A DNA stretch of 64,000 nt from Pseudomonas sp. MYb60 (GTDB taxonomy: Bacteria; Pseudomonadota; Gammaproteobacteria; Pseudomonadales; Pseudomonadaceae): the NCBI RefSeq assembly GCF_002979555.1, contig NZ_PCOZ01000005.1, forward strand, positions 186,001-250,000. Direction: 5' to 3'. The translations under genes were made by a program, and so were the position numbers. The notes under the pieces were generated by a model that did no database searches, was not told the DNA's origin, and saw nothing but the letters and a program-made list of their open reading frames with translations. Position 1 is the stretch's first letter. Every line of letters begins with the position of its first letter. Positions 10,577 to 19,687 of this stretch are shown here, piece after piece.

Positions 10577-12426
10577 ACATGATCTTTCTGACTTTCGTAT
10601 TTCCCCTGATCGGTTTCCTGCTGCTGTCGTTCTCCCGTGGACGCTGGTCGGAAAACCTCTCGGCCTTGATCGGCGTGGGCTCCATTGGCCTGTCGGCCAT
10701 CGTCGCCGCCTACGTCATCTGGCAATTCAACGTGGCGCCGCCAGAAGGCGGCCACTACACCCTGGTGCTGTGGCAGTGGATGTCGGTAGAAGGCTTCAAG
10801 CCTGACTTCGCCCTCTACGTCGACGGCCTGTCGATCACCATGCTCGGCGTGGTGGTGGGTGTAGGCTTCCTGATCCACCTGTTCGCGTCCTGGTACATGC
10901 GCGGTGAAGCGGGCTACTCGCGCTTCTTCTCGTACACCAACCTGTTTATCGCCAGCATGCTGTTCCTGGTGCTCGGCGATAACCTGTTGTTCCTGTACTT
11001 CGGCTGGGAAGGCGTGGGCCTGTGCTCGTACCTGTTGATCGGTTTCTACTACAGCAACCGCAACAACGGTAACGCGGCACTCAAGGCCTTCATCGTGACC
11101 CGCATCGGCGACGTGTTCATGGCCATCGGCCTGTTCATTCTGTTCCAACAGGTGGGCACGCTGAACATCCAGGAACTGCTGGTGCTGGCACCGCAGAAAT
11201 TCCAGGTTGGCGATTTCTGGATCACCTTGGCGACCCTGATGCTGTTGGGCGGCGCCGTGGGTAAATCCGCGCAACTGCCGCTGCAAACCTGGCTGGCGGA
11301 TGCGATGGCCGGTCCTACCCCGGTGTCGGCACTGATTCACGCCGCAACCATGGTAACCGCCGGTGTCTACCTGATCGCCCGTACCCACGGCCTGTTCACC
11401 CTGGCGCCAGACATCCTGCACCTGGTGGGCATCGTTGGCGGCGTGACCCTGGTACTGGCCGGCTTCGCCGCGCTGGTGCAGACCGACATCAAGCGAATCC
11501 TCGCCTACTCGACCATGAGCCAGATCGGCTACATGTTCCTGGCCCTGGGCGTTGGCGCCTGGGACGCGGCGATCTTCCACCTGATGACCCACGCCTTCTT
11601 CAAGGCTCTGCTGTTCCTCGCTTCCGGTGCGGTGATCGTTGCCTGCCACCACGAACAGAACATCTTCAAGATGGGCGGCCTTTGGAAGAAACTGCCACTG
11701 GCCTACGCCAGCTTCATCGTCGGTGGTGCCGCCCTGGCCGCCCTGCCGCTGGTGACCGCCGGTTTCTACTCGAAGGATGAAATCCTCTGGGAAGCCTTTG
11801 CCAGCGGTAACCAGAACCTGCTCTACGCAGGCCTGGTGGGTGCGTTCATGACCTCGCTGTACACCTTCCGCCTGATCTTCATCACCTTCCACGGTGAAGC
11901 CAAGACCGAAGCACACGCGGGTCACGGCATCTCCCACTGGTTGCCACTGTCGGTGCTGATCGTGCTGTCGACCTTCGTCGGTGCCATGATCACTCCGCCA
12001 CTGCACGGCGTACTGCCACAAAGCGTCGGCCATGCCGGCGGCGCCGCCCAGCACAGCCTGGAAATCGCCTCGGGCGCCATCGCTATCGCCGGTATCCTGC
12101 TGGCCGCGCTGCTGTTCCTTGGCAAGCGTCGCTTCGTGACTGCGGTTGCCAACAGTGGCATTGGCCGTTTCCTGTCGGCCTGGTGGTTCGCTGCCTGGGG
12201 CTTCGACTGGATCTACGACAAACTGTTCGTCAAACCTTACCTGGCCATCAGCCACGTACTGCGCAAAGACCCGCTCGACCAGACCATCGGTTTGATCCCG
12301 CGTGCCGCCAAGGCCGGTCACACCGCCCTGAGCCGCAGCGAGACTGGCCAATTGCGTTGGTATGCCGCGTCCATGGCTGCCGGTGCCGTTCTGGTGATCG
12401 GCGCCATTGTCGTGGTAGCGGTCTGA
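10573..12426 (+). CDS. nuoL: NADH-quinone oxidoreductase subunit L
   Basis: Distal antiporter-like proton-pumping subunit (617 aa; 613 in E. coli) with about 16 membrane segments and the lateral helix at its C-terminus. Key residues in the family context are the Glu of [17 protein letters not shown] (TM5) and the Lys in [16 protein letters not shown] (TM7). It is homologous to MrpA and MrpD encoded at 35539-40483. It overlaps nuoK by 4 nt. Confidence 0.97.
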   Translation: MNMIFLTFVFPLIGFLLLSFSRGRWSENLSALIGVGSIGLSAIVAAYVIWQFNVAPPEGGHYTLVLWQWMSVEGFKPDFALYVDGLSITMLGVVVGVGFLIHLFASWYMRGEAGYSRFFSYTNLFIASMLFLVLGDNLLFLYFGWEGVGLCSYLLIGFYYSNRNNGNAALKAFIVTRIGDVFMAIGLFILFQQVGTLNIQELLVLAPQKFQVGDFWITLATLMLLGGAVGKSAQLPLQTWLADAMAGPTPVSALIHAATMVTAGVYLIARTHGLFTLAPDILHLVGIVGGVTLVLAGFAALVQTDIKRILAYSTMSQIGYMFLALGVGAWDAAIFHLMTHAFFKALLFLASGAVIVACHHEQNIFKMGGLWKKLPLAYASFIVGGAALAALPLVTAGFYSKDEILWEAFASGNQNLLYAGLVGAFMTSLYTFRLIFITFHGEAKTEAHAGHGISHWLPLSVLIVLSTFVGAMITPPLHGVLPQSVGHAGGAAQHSLEIASGAIAIAGILLAALLFLGKRRFVTAVANSGIGRFLSAWWFAAWGFDWIYDKLFVKPYLAISHVLRKDPLDQTIGLIPRAAKAGHTALSRSETGQLRWYAASMAAGAVLVIGAIVVVAV

Positions 12427-12428
12427 CT

Positions 12429-12479
12429 ATGAACACTGCCAACTTTGCGAACTTGCGAAAGGAAACGAGCCTGTCATGA
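12429..12479 (+). CDS. Possible 16-codon coupling ORF between nuoL and nuoM
   Basis: An ATG at 12429 opens a 16-codon frame ([16 protein letters not shown]) whose TGA overlaps the nuoM ATG as ATGA, the same junction used at six other gene borders in this operon. It starts 2 bp after the nuoL stop. No clear Shine-Dalgarno precedes it, whereas nuoM has its own AGGAAA. It may only be a ribosome hand-over device, or chance. Confidence 0.25.
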   Translation: MNTANFANLRKETSLS

Positions 12480-14008
12480 TTCTGCCCTGGCTAATCCTGA
12501 TCCCCTTCATCGGCGGCCTGCTCTGCTGGATGGGTGAACGCTTCGGCGCCACCCTCCCCCGCTGGATTGCGTTGCTGACCATGTCCCTGGAACTCGCACT
12601 CGGCCTCTGGCTGTGGGCCCATGGCGACTATTCATTTGCTCCGGCGCCTGGCGCCGATCCGACCTGGGCCATCGAGTTCAAGCACGTCTGGATCCAGCGC
12701 TTCGGCATCAACGTGCACCTGGCCCTCGACGGCCTGTCGCTGCTGATGATCCTGCTGACCGGCCTGCTGGGTATCCTCTCGGTACTCTGCTCGTGGAAAG
12801 AGATTCAGCGTCACGTGGGCTTCTTCCACCTGAACCTGATGTGGATCCTGGGCGGCGTGGTCGGCGTGTTCCTCGCCCTCGACCTGTTCATGTTCTTCTT
12901 CTTCTGGGAAATGATGCTGGTGCCGATGTACTTCCTCATCGCGCTCTGGGGTCACAGTTCTTCGGACGGCAAGAAAACCCGGATCTACGCGGCGACCAAG
13001 TTCTTCATCTTCACCCAGGCTTCCGGCCTGATCATGTTGGTGGCGATCCTGGGTCTGGTACTGGTCAACTTCAACAACACTGGCGTGATTACCTTCAACT
13101 ACGCCGACCTGTTGAAAACCAAGATGTCGATGACCACCGAGTACATCCTGATGCTGGGCTTCTTCATCGCGTTCGCGGTGAAGCTGCCAGTGGTGCCTTT
13201 CCACTCCTGGCTGCCTGACGCTCACGCCCAGGCGCCGACTGCCGGTTCCGTCGACCTGGCCGGTATCTTGCTGAAAACCGCGGCCTACGGCCTGCTGCGT
13301 TTTGCCCTGCCGCTGTTCCCGAATGCCTCGGCCGAGTTCGCGCCGATCGCGATGACCCTGGGTCTGATCGGGATCTTCTACGGTGCGTTCCTGGCCTTCG
13401 CACAAACCGACATCAAGCGTCTGATTGCCTTCTCGTCCGTTTCCCACATGGGTTTCGTACTGATCGGTATCTACTCCGGCAGCCAACTGGCGCTGCAAGG
13501 CGCGGTCATCCAGATGTTGGCCCACGGTGTCTCGGCCGCTGCGCTCTTTATCCTGAGCGGCCAGTTGTACGAGCGCCTGCACACCCGTGACATGCGTGAA
13601 ATGGGTGGCGTGTGGTCCCGCATCGCGTACCTGCCGGCCATCAGCCTGTTCTTCGCCGCCGCGTCCCTGGGCTTGCCGGGCACCGGTAACTTCATCGGCG
13701 AGTTCCTGATCCTGATGGGCGCCTTCGTGCAGACACCGTGGATCAGCGCCATTGCCACCTCCGGCCTGGTATTCGGTTCGGTGTATTCGCTGATCATGAT
13801 CCACCGCGCCTATTTCGGCCCGGCCAAGTCCGACACCGTCCTGCAAGGGATGGATGCTCGCGAACTGATCATGGTGCTCGGCCTTGCGGTATTGCTGATC
13901 TACATCGGCGTGTACCCGCAACCGTTCCTGGACACTTCTGCCGCAACGATGCATGGCGTGCAGCAGTGGTTCGGCACCGCCTTCTCTCAACTCGCTTCGG
14001 CCCGGTAA
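12476..14008 (+). CDS. nuoM: NADH-quinone oxidoreductase subunit M
   Basis: Antiporter-like proton-pumping subunit of the complex I membrane arm (510 aa; 509 in E. coli), about 14 transmembrane segments. The conserved Glu lies in [20 protein letters not shown] and the Lys in [18 protein letters not shown]. An AGGAAA Shine-Dalgarno lies about 10 nt before ATG 12476. A 49-bp gap separates it from nuoL, occupied by the possible mini-ORF. Confidence 0.97.
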   Translation: MILPWLILIPFIGGLLCWMGERFGATLPRWIALLTMSLELALGLWLWAHGDYSFAPAPGADPTWAIEFKHVWIQRFGINVHLALDGLSLLMILLTGLLGILSVLCSWKEIQRHVGFFHLNLMWILGGVVGVFLALDLFMFFFFWEMMLVPMYFLIALWGHSSSDGKKTRIYAATKFFIFTQASGLIMLVAILGLVLVNFNNTGVITFNYADLLKTKMSMTTEYILMLGFFIAFAVKLPVVPFHSWLPDAHAQAPTAGSVDLAGILLKTAAYGLLRFALPLFPNASAEFAPIAMTLGLIGIFYGAFLAFAQTDIKRLIAFSSVSHMGFVLIGIYSGSQLALQGAVIQMLAHGVSAAALFILSGQLYERLHTRDMREMGGVWSRIAYLPAISLFFAAASLGLPGTGNFIGEFLILMGAFVQTPWISAIATSGLVFGSVYSLIMIHRAYFGPAKSDTVLQGMDARELIMVLGLAVLLIYIGVYPQPFLDTSAATMHGVQQWFGTAFSQLASAR

Positions 14009-14015
14009 GAGCGCT

Positions 14016-15479
14016 ATGGAATTCACGATCCAACACTTTATCGCGCTTGCGCCGCTGCTGATTACCAGCCTCACCATCGTGGTGGTGATGCTGGCCATCG
14101 CCTGGCGCCGCAATCACTCGCAAACGTTCCTGCTGTCCTGTGCCGGTCTGAACCTGGCCCTGCTGTCGATCATCCCGGCCCTCAAGGTCGCGCCACTGGC
14201 GGTCACGCCATTGATGATGGTCGATGACTTTGCCCTGCTGTACATCGCGCTGATCCTGGTGGCCACACTGGCCTGCGTCACCCTCGCCCACGCCTACCTC
14301 GGCGAAGGCGGCACTGGCTATCCAGGCAACCGCGAAGAGCTGTACCTGCTGATCCTGCTGGCTGCGGCCGGTGGCATCGTGCTGGTCAGCGCACAGCACC
14401 TGGCTGGCTTGTTCATTGGCCTGGAACTGCTGTCGATCCCGACCTACGGTCTGGTCGCCTATGCCTTCTTCAACAAACGCTCCCTGGAAGCCGGCATCAA
14501 GTACATGGTGCTGTCGGCGGCCGGTTCCGCGTTCCTGTTGTTCGGTATGGCGCTGCTCTACGCCGAAGCCGGCAGCCTGAGCTTCACCGGTATCGGCCAC
14601 GCCCTGGCTGCCACCAGCATGCCTGCGCCGATTGCCCAACTGGGCCTGGCGATGATGCTGATCGGCCTGGCGTTCAAGCTGTCGCTGGTGCCGTTCCACC
14701 TGTGGACCCCGGACGTATACGAAGGCGCCCCGGCGCCGGTGGCGGCGTTCCTGGCCACTGCGTCGAAGGTTGCAGTGTTTGCGGTGATGGTGCGTCTGTT
14801 CCAGATCTCCCCTGCTGCCAACACCGGCGTGCTGAACGACGTGCTGACCGTGATCGCCATTGCGTCGATCCTGTTCGGCAACCTGCTGGCCCTGACGCAG
14901 AACAACCTGAAGCGTCTGCTGGGTTATTCCTCCATCGCGCACTTCGGCTACCTGCTGATCGCCCTGGTGGCGAGCAAAGGCCTGGCCGTGGAAGCCATGG
15001 GCGTGTACCTGGTCACCTACGTAATTACCAGCCTTGGCGCGTTCGGCGTGATTACGCTGATGTCCTCGCCGTTCAAAGGCCGGGACGCCGACGCCCTGTA
15101 CGAATACCGTGGCCTGTTCTGGCGCCGTCCGTACCTGACCGCCGTGCTCACCGTGATGATGCTGTCCTTGGCCGGTATTCCGCTGACCGCTGGCTTTATC
15201 GGCAAGTTCTACATCGTCGCTACCGGTGTTGAAGCCCATGAATGGTGGTTGGTGGCCTCGCTGGTACTGGGCAGCGCCATCGGCGTGTTCTACTACCTGC
15301 GCGTGATGGTCACCCTGTACCTGATCGAGCCAAACCTGCGCCGTGTCGACGCCGAGCTGCATTGGGAACAGAAGGCAGGCGGCGTGATGCTGCTGGCCAT
15401 CGCCCTGCTCGCGTTCTTCCTGGGCGTGTACCCACAACCGTTGCTCACCCTGGTGCAGCACGCGGTATTGGGCGTTTGA
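14016..15479 (+). CDS. nuoN: NADH-quinone oxidoreductase subunit N
   Basis: Third antiporter-like subunit (487 aa; 485 in E. coli). The start is ATG 14016 ([15 protein letters not shown]), 7 bp after the nuoM stop; the longer frame from 13953 would overlap nuoM. Conserved Glu is in [17 protein letters not shown] and Lys in [19 protein letters not shown]. It is the last gene of the operon and is followed 23 bp later by a strong terminator. Confidence 0.97.
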   Translation: MEFTIQHFIALAPLLITSLTIVVVMLAIAWRRNHSQTFLLSCAGLNLALLSIIPALKVAPLAVTPLMMVDDFALLYIALILVATLACVTLAHAYLGEGGTGYPGNREELYLLILLAAAGGIVLVSAQHLAGLFIGLELLSIPTYGLVAYAFFNKRSLEAGIKYMVLSAAGSAFLLFGMALLYAEAGSLSFTGIGHALAATSMPAPIAQLGLAMMLIGLAFKLSLVPFHLWTPDVYEGAPAPVAAFLATASKVAVFAVMVRLFQISPAANTGVLNDVLTVIAIASILFGNLLALTQNNLKRLLGYSSIAHFGYLLIALVASKGLAVEAMGVYLVTYVITSLGAFGVITLMSSPFKGRDADALYEYRGLFWRRPYLTAVLTVMMLSLAGIPLTAGFIGKFYIVATGVEAHEWWLVASLVLGSAIGVFYYLRVMVTLYLIEPNLRRVDAELHWEQKAGGVMLLAIALLAFFLGVYPQPLLTLVQHAVLGV

Positions 15480-15502
15480 TCGCTTAGCGGGACGGAATAC
15501 AC

Positions 15503-15532
15503 AAAACGGCGCCTTAGGGCGCCGTTTTGCGT
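15503..15532 (+). terminator. Intrinsic terminator of the nuo operon
   Basis: A perfect 11-bp GC-rich stem AAAACGGCGCC / GGCGCCGTTTT with loop TTAG, ending in a T-run. The A-run on the opposite strand means it may also stop transcripts coming from the convergent nat gene. Confidence 0.9.
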
Positions 15533-15611
15533 TTCAGAACAGGTGATTGAGGGCACTTGAAGATTAAGCAAGGTCCGCTTCATCGAACGCCCGTTCACCG
15601 CAGCGTTTCTT

Positions 15612-16433
15612 TCAAGTCTTCGCGGCCAACATCTCATCCAGCGCAGGTCCCAATTGCCCAGGCACGCGAATCCCAAAGGTCTCGCTCAACAGCACCAACA
15701 CTTCCTCGGCGCTTTCGATTACCCGCTTGTCACTCGGTCGATCCAGGTAGTGCACGGCATAGTTGGCGTTGTTCAGGGTATGACGTTGACCCGTCGCCAA
15801 CCGCGCAACTTTCAATTGCCCCACGAAGGGCGACTGAGGGTGGGTGGAGACGTACCAATTGCCGATTTCGTAGTCGATATCGCCCTGCTCTTGCAGGTCG
15901 AACACGTAGAGGCCACGCCATTGCGTGGCGACCTGGGCCCACAGGGTGTAGCTGCCCTGCCCATCACAGGTCAAGCGGTAGGGTTCGTGAGTGGTGGCCT
16001 GTACTGCCTCGCTATCCAGCTGCAACGGACTGCTGGGCACCATGCCGCCAAAGCCGACGTCGGTGATGTAGCGCACACCGTCGAGGGTCACCAGGCTCAG
16101 GCGGTGAGTACGCGCCGTCCGGGCATCCGGCGGGCCGCCCATGACCACCCGGCCCGTGATGCCGCGTGCGTCGAAGCCCAGGTCCTGCAACAAGGCCAGG
16201 AACATCTGGTTCAACTCATAGCAGTAGCCGCCGCGCCCATCCACCAAGACCTTTTGCTCAACGCTCGGCAGATCGATTGGCACCGGCAGGTGCAAAAACG
16301 TCGACAGGCTTTCGAAGGCGAAGGCGCACACATGGCGCAATTGGAGATCGTGCAAGGTGTGCAGCGACGGAACCGGGGGCGTGTCGTAACCCAGGCGTTG
16401 CAGGTACAGCTGGCGATGAGTCAGGCGGGCCAT
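15612..16433 (-). CDS. nat: Arylamine N-acetyltransferase
   Basis: Cytosolic enzyme that transfers acetyl from acetyl-CoA to arylamines, hydrazines and hydroxylamines. The Cys-His-Asp triad of the family is visible: Cys in GRGGYCYELNQMF (about residue 69), His in ARTHRLSLV and Asp in ITDVGFGG. It is 273 aa, a usual bacterial NAT length. ATG 16433 (MARLTHRQLYL) is preferred because GAGGAG lies 5 nt upstream; the alternative is GTG 16439. It is convergent with nuoN and transcribed alone. Confidence 0.93.
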   Translation of the reverse strand: MARLTHRQLYLQRLGYDTPPVPSLHTLHDLQLRHVCAFAFESLSTFLHLPVPIDLPSVEQKVLVDGRGGYCYELNQMFLALLQDLGFDARGITGRVVMGGPPDARTARTHRLSLVTLDGVRYITDVGFGGMVPSSPLQLDSEAVQATTHEPYRLTCDGQGSYTLWAQVATQWRGLYVFDLQEQGDIDYEIGNWYVSTHPQSPFVGQLKVARLATGQRHTLNNANYAVHYLDRPSDKRVIESAEEVLVLLSETFGIRVPGQLGPALDEMLAAKT

Positions 16434-16552
16434 GGGCACTCCTCAGGCAGATGACGAATGCCTCACTATGCCGTTAGCGCCTGCGCTTTGTCATTTTGAA
16501 TGAACCTTTTCCAACGCTGCCCTATCCATCTATAACAAGACAGGGAGGCAAC

Positions 16553-16789
16553 ATGAGTACCGCAAAAATCTACACCATCCACTATCAGCTGCACGGCCAG
16601 GCCAAAACCTTTGTGGTGCGCGCCGAAGTGATGAACAACGCCGAAGCATGGCACTGGGCGGCGGTCGATGCCGACATTGCCCATGTCAGCCGCATCGGTC
16701 GTGTTGGCCACGAACAGGTGAAAAAAACCACCCGCCCATGGGCCGAGAAATTCGGCGTGACCGACGTGACCTGGATAGCACCCAAATAA
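16553..16789 (+). CDS. DUF6555 family small protein
   Basis: A 78-aa protein with no signal peptide or membrane segment, beginning MSTAKIYTIHYQLHGQAKTF. It resembles a small family common in Pseudomonas (DUF6555, recalled rather than searched) with no known function. The start ATG 16553 has an excellent AGGGAGG Shine-Dalgarno; the longer frame from 16496 does not. The fold looks like a small alpha/beta domain (strand ITYHYQLHG-like, helix NAEAWHWAAVDA). It is monocistronic between nat and an unknown gene. Confidence 0.75.
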   Translation: MSTAKIYTIHYQLHGQAKTFVVRAEVMNNAEAWHWAAVDADIAHVSRIGRVGHEQVKKTTRPWAEKFGVTDVTWIAPK

Positions 16790-16843
16790 ATGGCACCCAA
16801 ATAAGCTGAGGCGAGGGACATCGCTCCTCGCCTCAGGCCTATG

Positions 16844-17104
16844 TCACTGCTTCAAGTCGCCCAACGGATCGTAGGGCGGCTTTTTTTCGTTTTCGGACTG
16901 CGGTTTTCTATCCAGCGGGGCGATGGCGGCACCCACCGGGTCCACCTGTGGATCCGATACGTCAGGGGATTCCGGGTCGAATCCCGGGTCATCGTGACGC
17001 TCCTTGGGGTCGTTGGGGCGCAACGCATCGTTGTCCCGTTCTTCTTCACCCGGTGTACGGTTGGGGTCCGGCGTTCCGGGCGGCGGCTGTTTGTAATCGG
17101 TCAT
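16844..17104 (-). CDS. Small Pro/Asp-rich hypothetical protein
   Basis: An 86-aa protein of very low complexity: rich in Pro, Asp, Glu and Lys, almost without aromatic residues or hydrophobic blocks, with repeated DP and PDP steps. It is predicted to be disordered. It has a GAGGTGA Shine-Dalgarno 6 nt before ATG 17104, which supports real translation. Function unknown; I recognise similar short conserved hypothetical proteins in Pseudomonas but no named family. It is convergent with the DUF6555 gene. Confidence 0.6.
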   Translation of the reverse strand: MTDYKQPPPGTPDPNRTPGEEERDNDALRPNDPKERHDDPGFDPESPDVSDPQVDPVGAAIAPLDRKPQSENEKKPPYDPLGDLKQ

Positions 17105-17224
17105 GATGGTTCACCTCAGGGGGTTGGTGGCCTGTAAAGATTTAGAGAAAACACCGCTCAACATCGTTCAACTGGATCGACCAGGCGTGCGATGATGCCC
17201 GCCCCCTCAGGAGAAATGCCCCGG

Positions 17225-17746
17225 ATGTTCGAGCTCAAACCCTGCGACCCCGTGACTTTCCGCCAGCAAACCCGACGCAGCACGCTGATTGTGGCCGTGG
17301 TGTTCCTGGCCCTGGCGATGCTGCTGTCGAGCCTTGCGGTGATGCTGTTCGGTGAGCCCGGGGGTGACAATCTGCGCTTCAACGTGGGGGGCGTGTTTGC
17401 CGGCGTGCTGATCACCCTCGCCTTGGTGCGCGGGCCCTTCTGGACCCAGCCGTGGATGGCGGCAGCGGTCTATGGCTGGCAACTCAAGCGCAGCCTGATG
17501 AGCATTACCAATGTGATGCACAAGGTCACGGAGCGGGTTCAGACCAACGATCCGATTGCGATCAAGGTGCTGCGGTTCTACCACCTTGGGCTGACGCAGA
17601 TGCACGCGCTGGATGCCAACTCCAGCGCTCAGGCGCAGTTGGTCGGCGAGATCGAGGCACACGAATCCAGGATGCAGGCACTGGGAATCGACACCGAGCA
17701 GAATCGCTTGGATCCCAGCTGGATTGAGGTTCTTAAAAGCGGCTGA
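17225..17746 (+). CDS. DUF3087 family membrane protein
   Basis: Inner-membrane protein of 173 aa with two adjacent transmembrane segments (about residues 20-40 and 52-70), separated by a short loop with FGEPGGDN, then a soluble helical C-terminal half. The pattern FxLKPCDPxxFRQQTRRS before TM1 fits DUF3087. Start ATG 17225 agrees with this family's N-terminus and lies 11 nt after AGGAG; ATG 17216 and 17192 are alternatives. Role unknown. Confidence 0.7.
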   Translation: MFELKPCDPVTFRQQTRRSTLIVAVVFLALAMLLSSLAVMLFGEPGGDNLRFNVGGVFAGVLITLALVRGPFWTQPWMAAAVYGWQLKRSLMSITNVMHKVTERVQTNDPIAIKVLRFYHLGLTQMHALDANSSAQAQLVGEIEAHESRMQALGIDTEQNRLDPSWIEVLKSG

Positions 17747-17913
17747 ATCACGTTGCCTTTCAGCACAACACCGCACAGCCAGGGCCCGGTCTTCTGCCTA
17801 TTCAAATTCCAGGGCACAAACACGCAAACAAGCGGAAAACACCTACTTATTTTACTCCCGAATCTTTGCATCGTTGGGCTGAGTTCTCCTCCACTCACCA
17901 GAGAATCCAACCG
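17747..17913 (+). other. Intergenic region before carbonic anhydrase gene
   Basis: 167 bp without a gene. It presumably carries the promoter of the downstream beta-carbonic anhydrase gene, but no strong -35/-10 pair or palindrome stood out. Confidence 0.3.
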
Positions 17914-18660
17914 ATGTGCACTGCTCATAAACCTGCCGCGCCCGCTTCATTGATTGAACGTCGACGTTTCCTGCAACTCGCCACGCTGGGTGCAGGAGGG
18001 ATGCTGCTGGCGGGCGCCCTGCCCGTCAGCCTCGCTGAGGCGGCGCCTTCCTTGCCGATCAAACCGGCCAACGCCATCAATGCCGCGCAGGCACTGGATC
18101 GGTTAAAGGAGGGCAATCAACGTTACGTTGCCGGTGTCACCAAGCGCCATGACTTCATGACAGAGCGAGAAGCGCTGGTCGGTGGGCAGAATCCGTTTGC
18201 CGCGGTATTGAGTTGTGCGGACTCGCGGATCGCACCGGAGCACGCGTTCGACACGACTCGCGGCGACCTCTTTGCCGTGCGGGTCGCCGGCAACTTCGTC
18301 ACCGACGATGGCCTCGCCAGCCTTGAGTACGCGGTGGCCGTGCTGGGAACACCGTTGATCGCGGTGCTGGGGCACGACGGTTGCGGTGCCGTGTCAGCCG
18401 GGATCAAGGCGCTCCAGGAGGACGCGCGCTTCCCGGGAAAAATCCAGGGGTTGGCGGAGGCCCTCAAGCCCTCTGTGAAGAAAGCCTTGACGACCCCCGG
18501 CGACCTGCTCGACAACGCCATCGCCCAGAATGTGCTGGACTCCGTCACACGACTGCGGGGTGAATCGAAGGTACTGGGCAATGCCATTCGTGATGGAAAA
18601 CTGAACATCGTCGGCGGCATCTACCGCCTTGGCAGCGGCCAGGTGGAGTGGATCGCCTAG
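17914..18660 (+). CDS. Tat-exported beta-class carbonic anhydrase
   Basis: Zinc enzyme interconverting CO2 and bicarbonate. Beta-class ligands and dyad are present: Cys101, Asp103 and Arg105 in SCADSR, His154 and Cys157 in HDGCGA. The N-terminus has a twin-arginine signal: ERRRFLQLATLG, then a hydrophobic stretch and an AEAAP cleavage-like site near residue 45, so the folded enzyme probably acts in the periplasm. It is 248 aa from ATG 17914; the frame also extends upstream to 17866 without a better start. It converges on the peroxidase gene with 16 bp between stops. Confidence 0.88.
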   Translation: MCTAHKPAAPASLIERRRFLQLATLGAGGMLLAGALPVSLAEAAPSLPIKPANAINAAQALDRLKEGNQRYVAGVTKRHDFMTEREALVGGQNPFAAVLSCADSRIAPEHAFDTTRGDLFAVRVAGNFVTDDGLASLEYAVAVLGTPLIAVLGHDGCGAVSAGIKALQEDARFPGKIQGLAEALKPSVKKALTTPGDLLDNAIAQNVLDSVTRLRGESKVLGNAIRDGKLNIVGGIYRLGSGQVEWIA

Positions 18661-18676
18661 CGCTCGATCAGCGCTC

Positions 18677-19549
18677 TCAGCCGGCCAGCCGGGTCAGCGC
18701 GCTCAGTTCCAGGTGGCCGTCCTTGAGGGGCGGGCACCAGTAATAGCCACCGGTCAACGGCGTGCTGATGCGATAGAGGCCATCGACAATCCCGTCTTCC
18801 AGACCGCTCATGCGCCGCAGCTGGGCTTCGAATGCATCGAAGGAATGGCCGAACGCGAGGAACATCAACCCGGCCTGGCCATTCTCGGCCCACGGCATGG
18901 AGCGGCGCACCACAAAGGCTTCCGGGGTGAAGCTTTCCTGGGCGGTGCGTTTGGTGTGGGCAGACGCGGGGGCGTCGTCCAGCTCCTCGTTGTCGCCATG
19001 GCGCCGGCCGATGATGTGGTCGCGCGCCTGGGCCGGCAGCGCGGCAAAACCGTCGAGGTCGTGCTGCCACTGCTGGATGGCGGCGAAACTGGCGCCGCTG
19101 TCGGTCAGGGCGGCTTCGACCGCGGCGTCGTCGTGGGGGTTTTCGGTGCCGTCTTCGTAGTCGGTGAGGTCAAAGCCGGTCTTGTAGCGAAAGCCTTCAG
19201 TCATCTGCACCAGGTTGAACGCCGGGGCCAGGGCTTTTTCGAAGGCGCGGCTGCGCAACAACAACTCACCGCGATCCACGCCGTGCAGCCACACCCACAG
19301 CGCGTGCTGGGTGGACGGGTTGTGCGCGCCCGGCCCGCTGACTTCGGGAAAGCTGCGCAGGCCGTCAATGCGCGCGCCTAACGTTTTTACCAGCGGTTCA
19401 CCAAAACCCACCACTGCCGCGGAATCGGTCAACTGCACCAGTGCGTCCAGCGCAGCGGGCACGGCTGCCGACGAATCCAAGGCAAAAAACAGATGGCGTG
19501 CCTGCAACGGCACCGGTGCGGCAAGAATGCCCGGCTGGTACTGACTCAT
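18677..19549 (-). CDS. Dyp-type (dye-decolourising) heme peroxidase
   Basis: Heme peroxidase of the DyP superfamily (YfeX-like class), 290 aa, with no signal peptide. The distal-side motif GxxDG appears as DYEDGTENP, so its first Gly is Asp here while the catalytic Asp and following Gly are kept. The proximal heme His region is in the second half (GLMFLAFGHSFDAFEAQ). Start ATG 19549 (MSQYQPGILAAP) has AAGGAG about 6 nt upstream; the longer frame to 19618 lacks this. No encapsulin gene or targeting tail is seen. Confidence 0.88.
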   Translation of the reverse strand: MSQYQPGILAAPVPLQARHLFFALDSSAAVPAALDALVQLTDSAAVVGFGEPLVKTLGARIDGLRSFPEVSGPGAHNPSTQHALWVWLHGVDRGELLLRSRAFEKALAPAFNLVQMTEGFRYKTGFDLTDYEDGTENPHDDAAVEAALTDSGASFAAIQQWQHDLDGFAALPAQARDHIIGRRHGDNEELDDAPASAHTKRTAQESFTPEAFVVRRSMPWAENGQAGLMFLAFGHSFDAFEAQLRRMSGLEDGIVDGLYRISTPLTGGYYWCPPLKDGHLELSALTRLAG

Positions 19550-19687
19550 GTGAACTCCTTCAAGAAAGCCGCGCAGTTTACCTCCCGGACGCCACCCTGC
19601 GTACAAGAAAGCGCGCAAGCCTTGCCATGAAGCCTGTTGTTGGGTGACTCTCTAGTCATGTTTTGCAACTATTCCAGGGATAGCGAT

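Noticed and set aside
10222..12351. 709-codon open frame antisense to nuoL
   Set aside because: Antisense shadow with Gln/Glu/His-rich composition and no domains.
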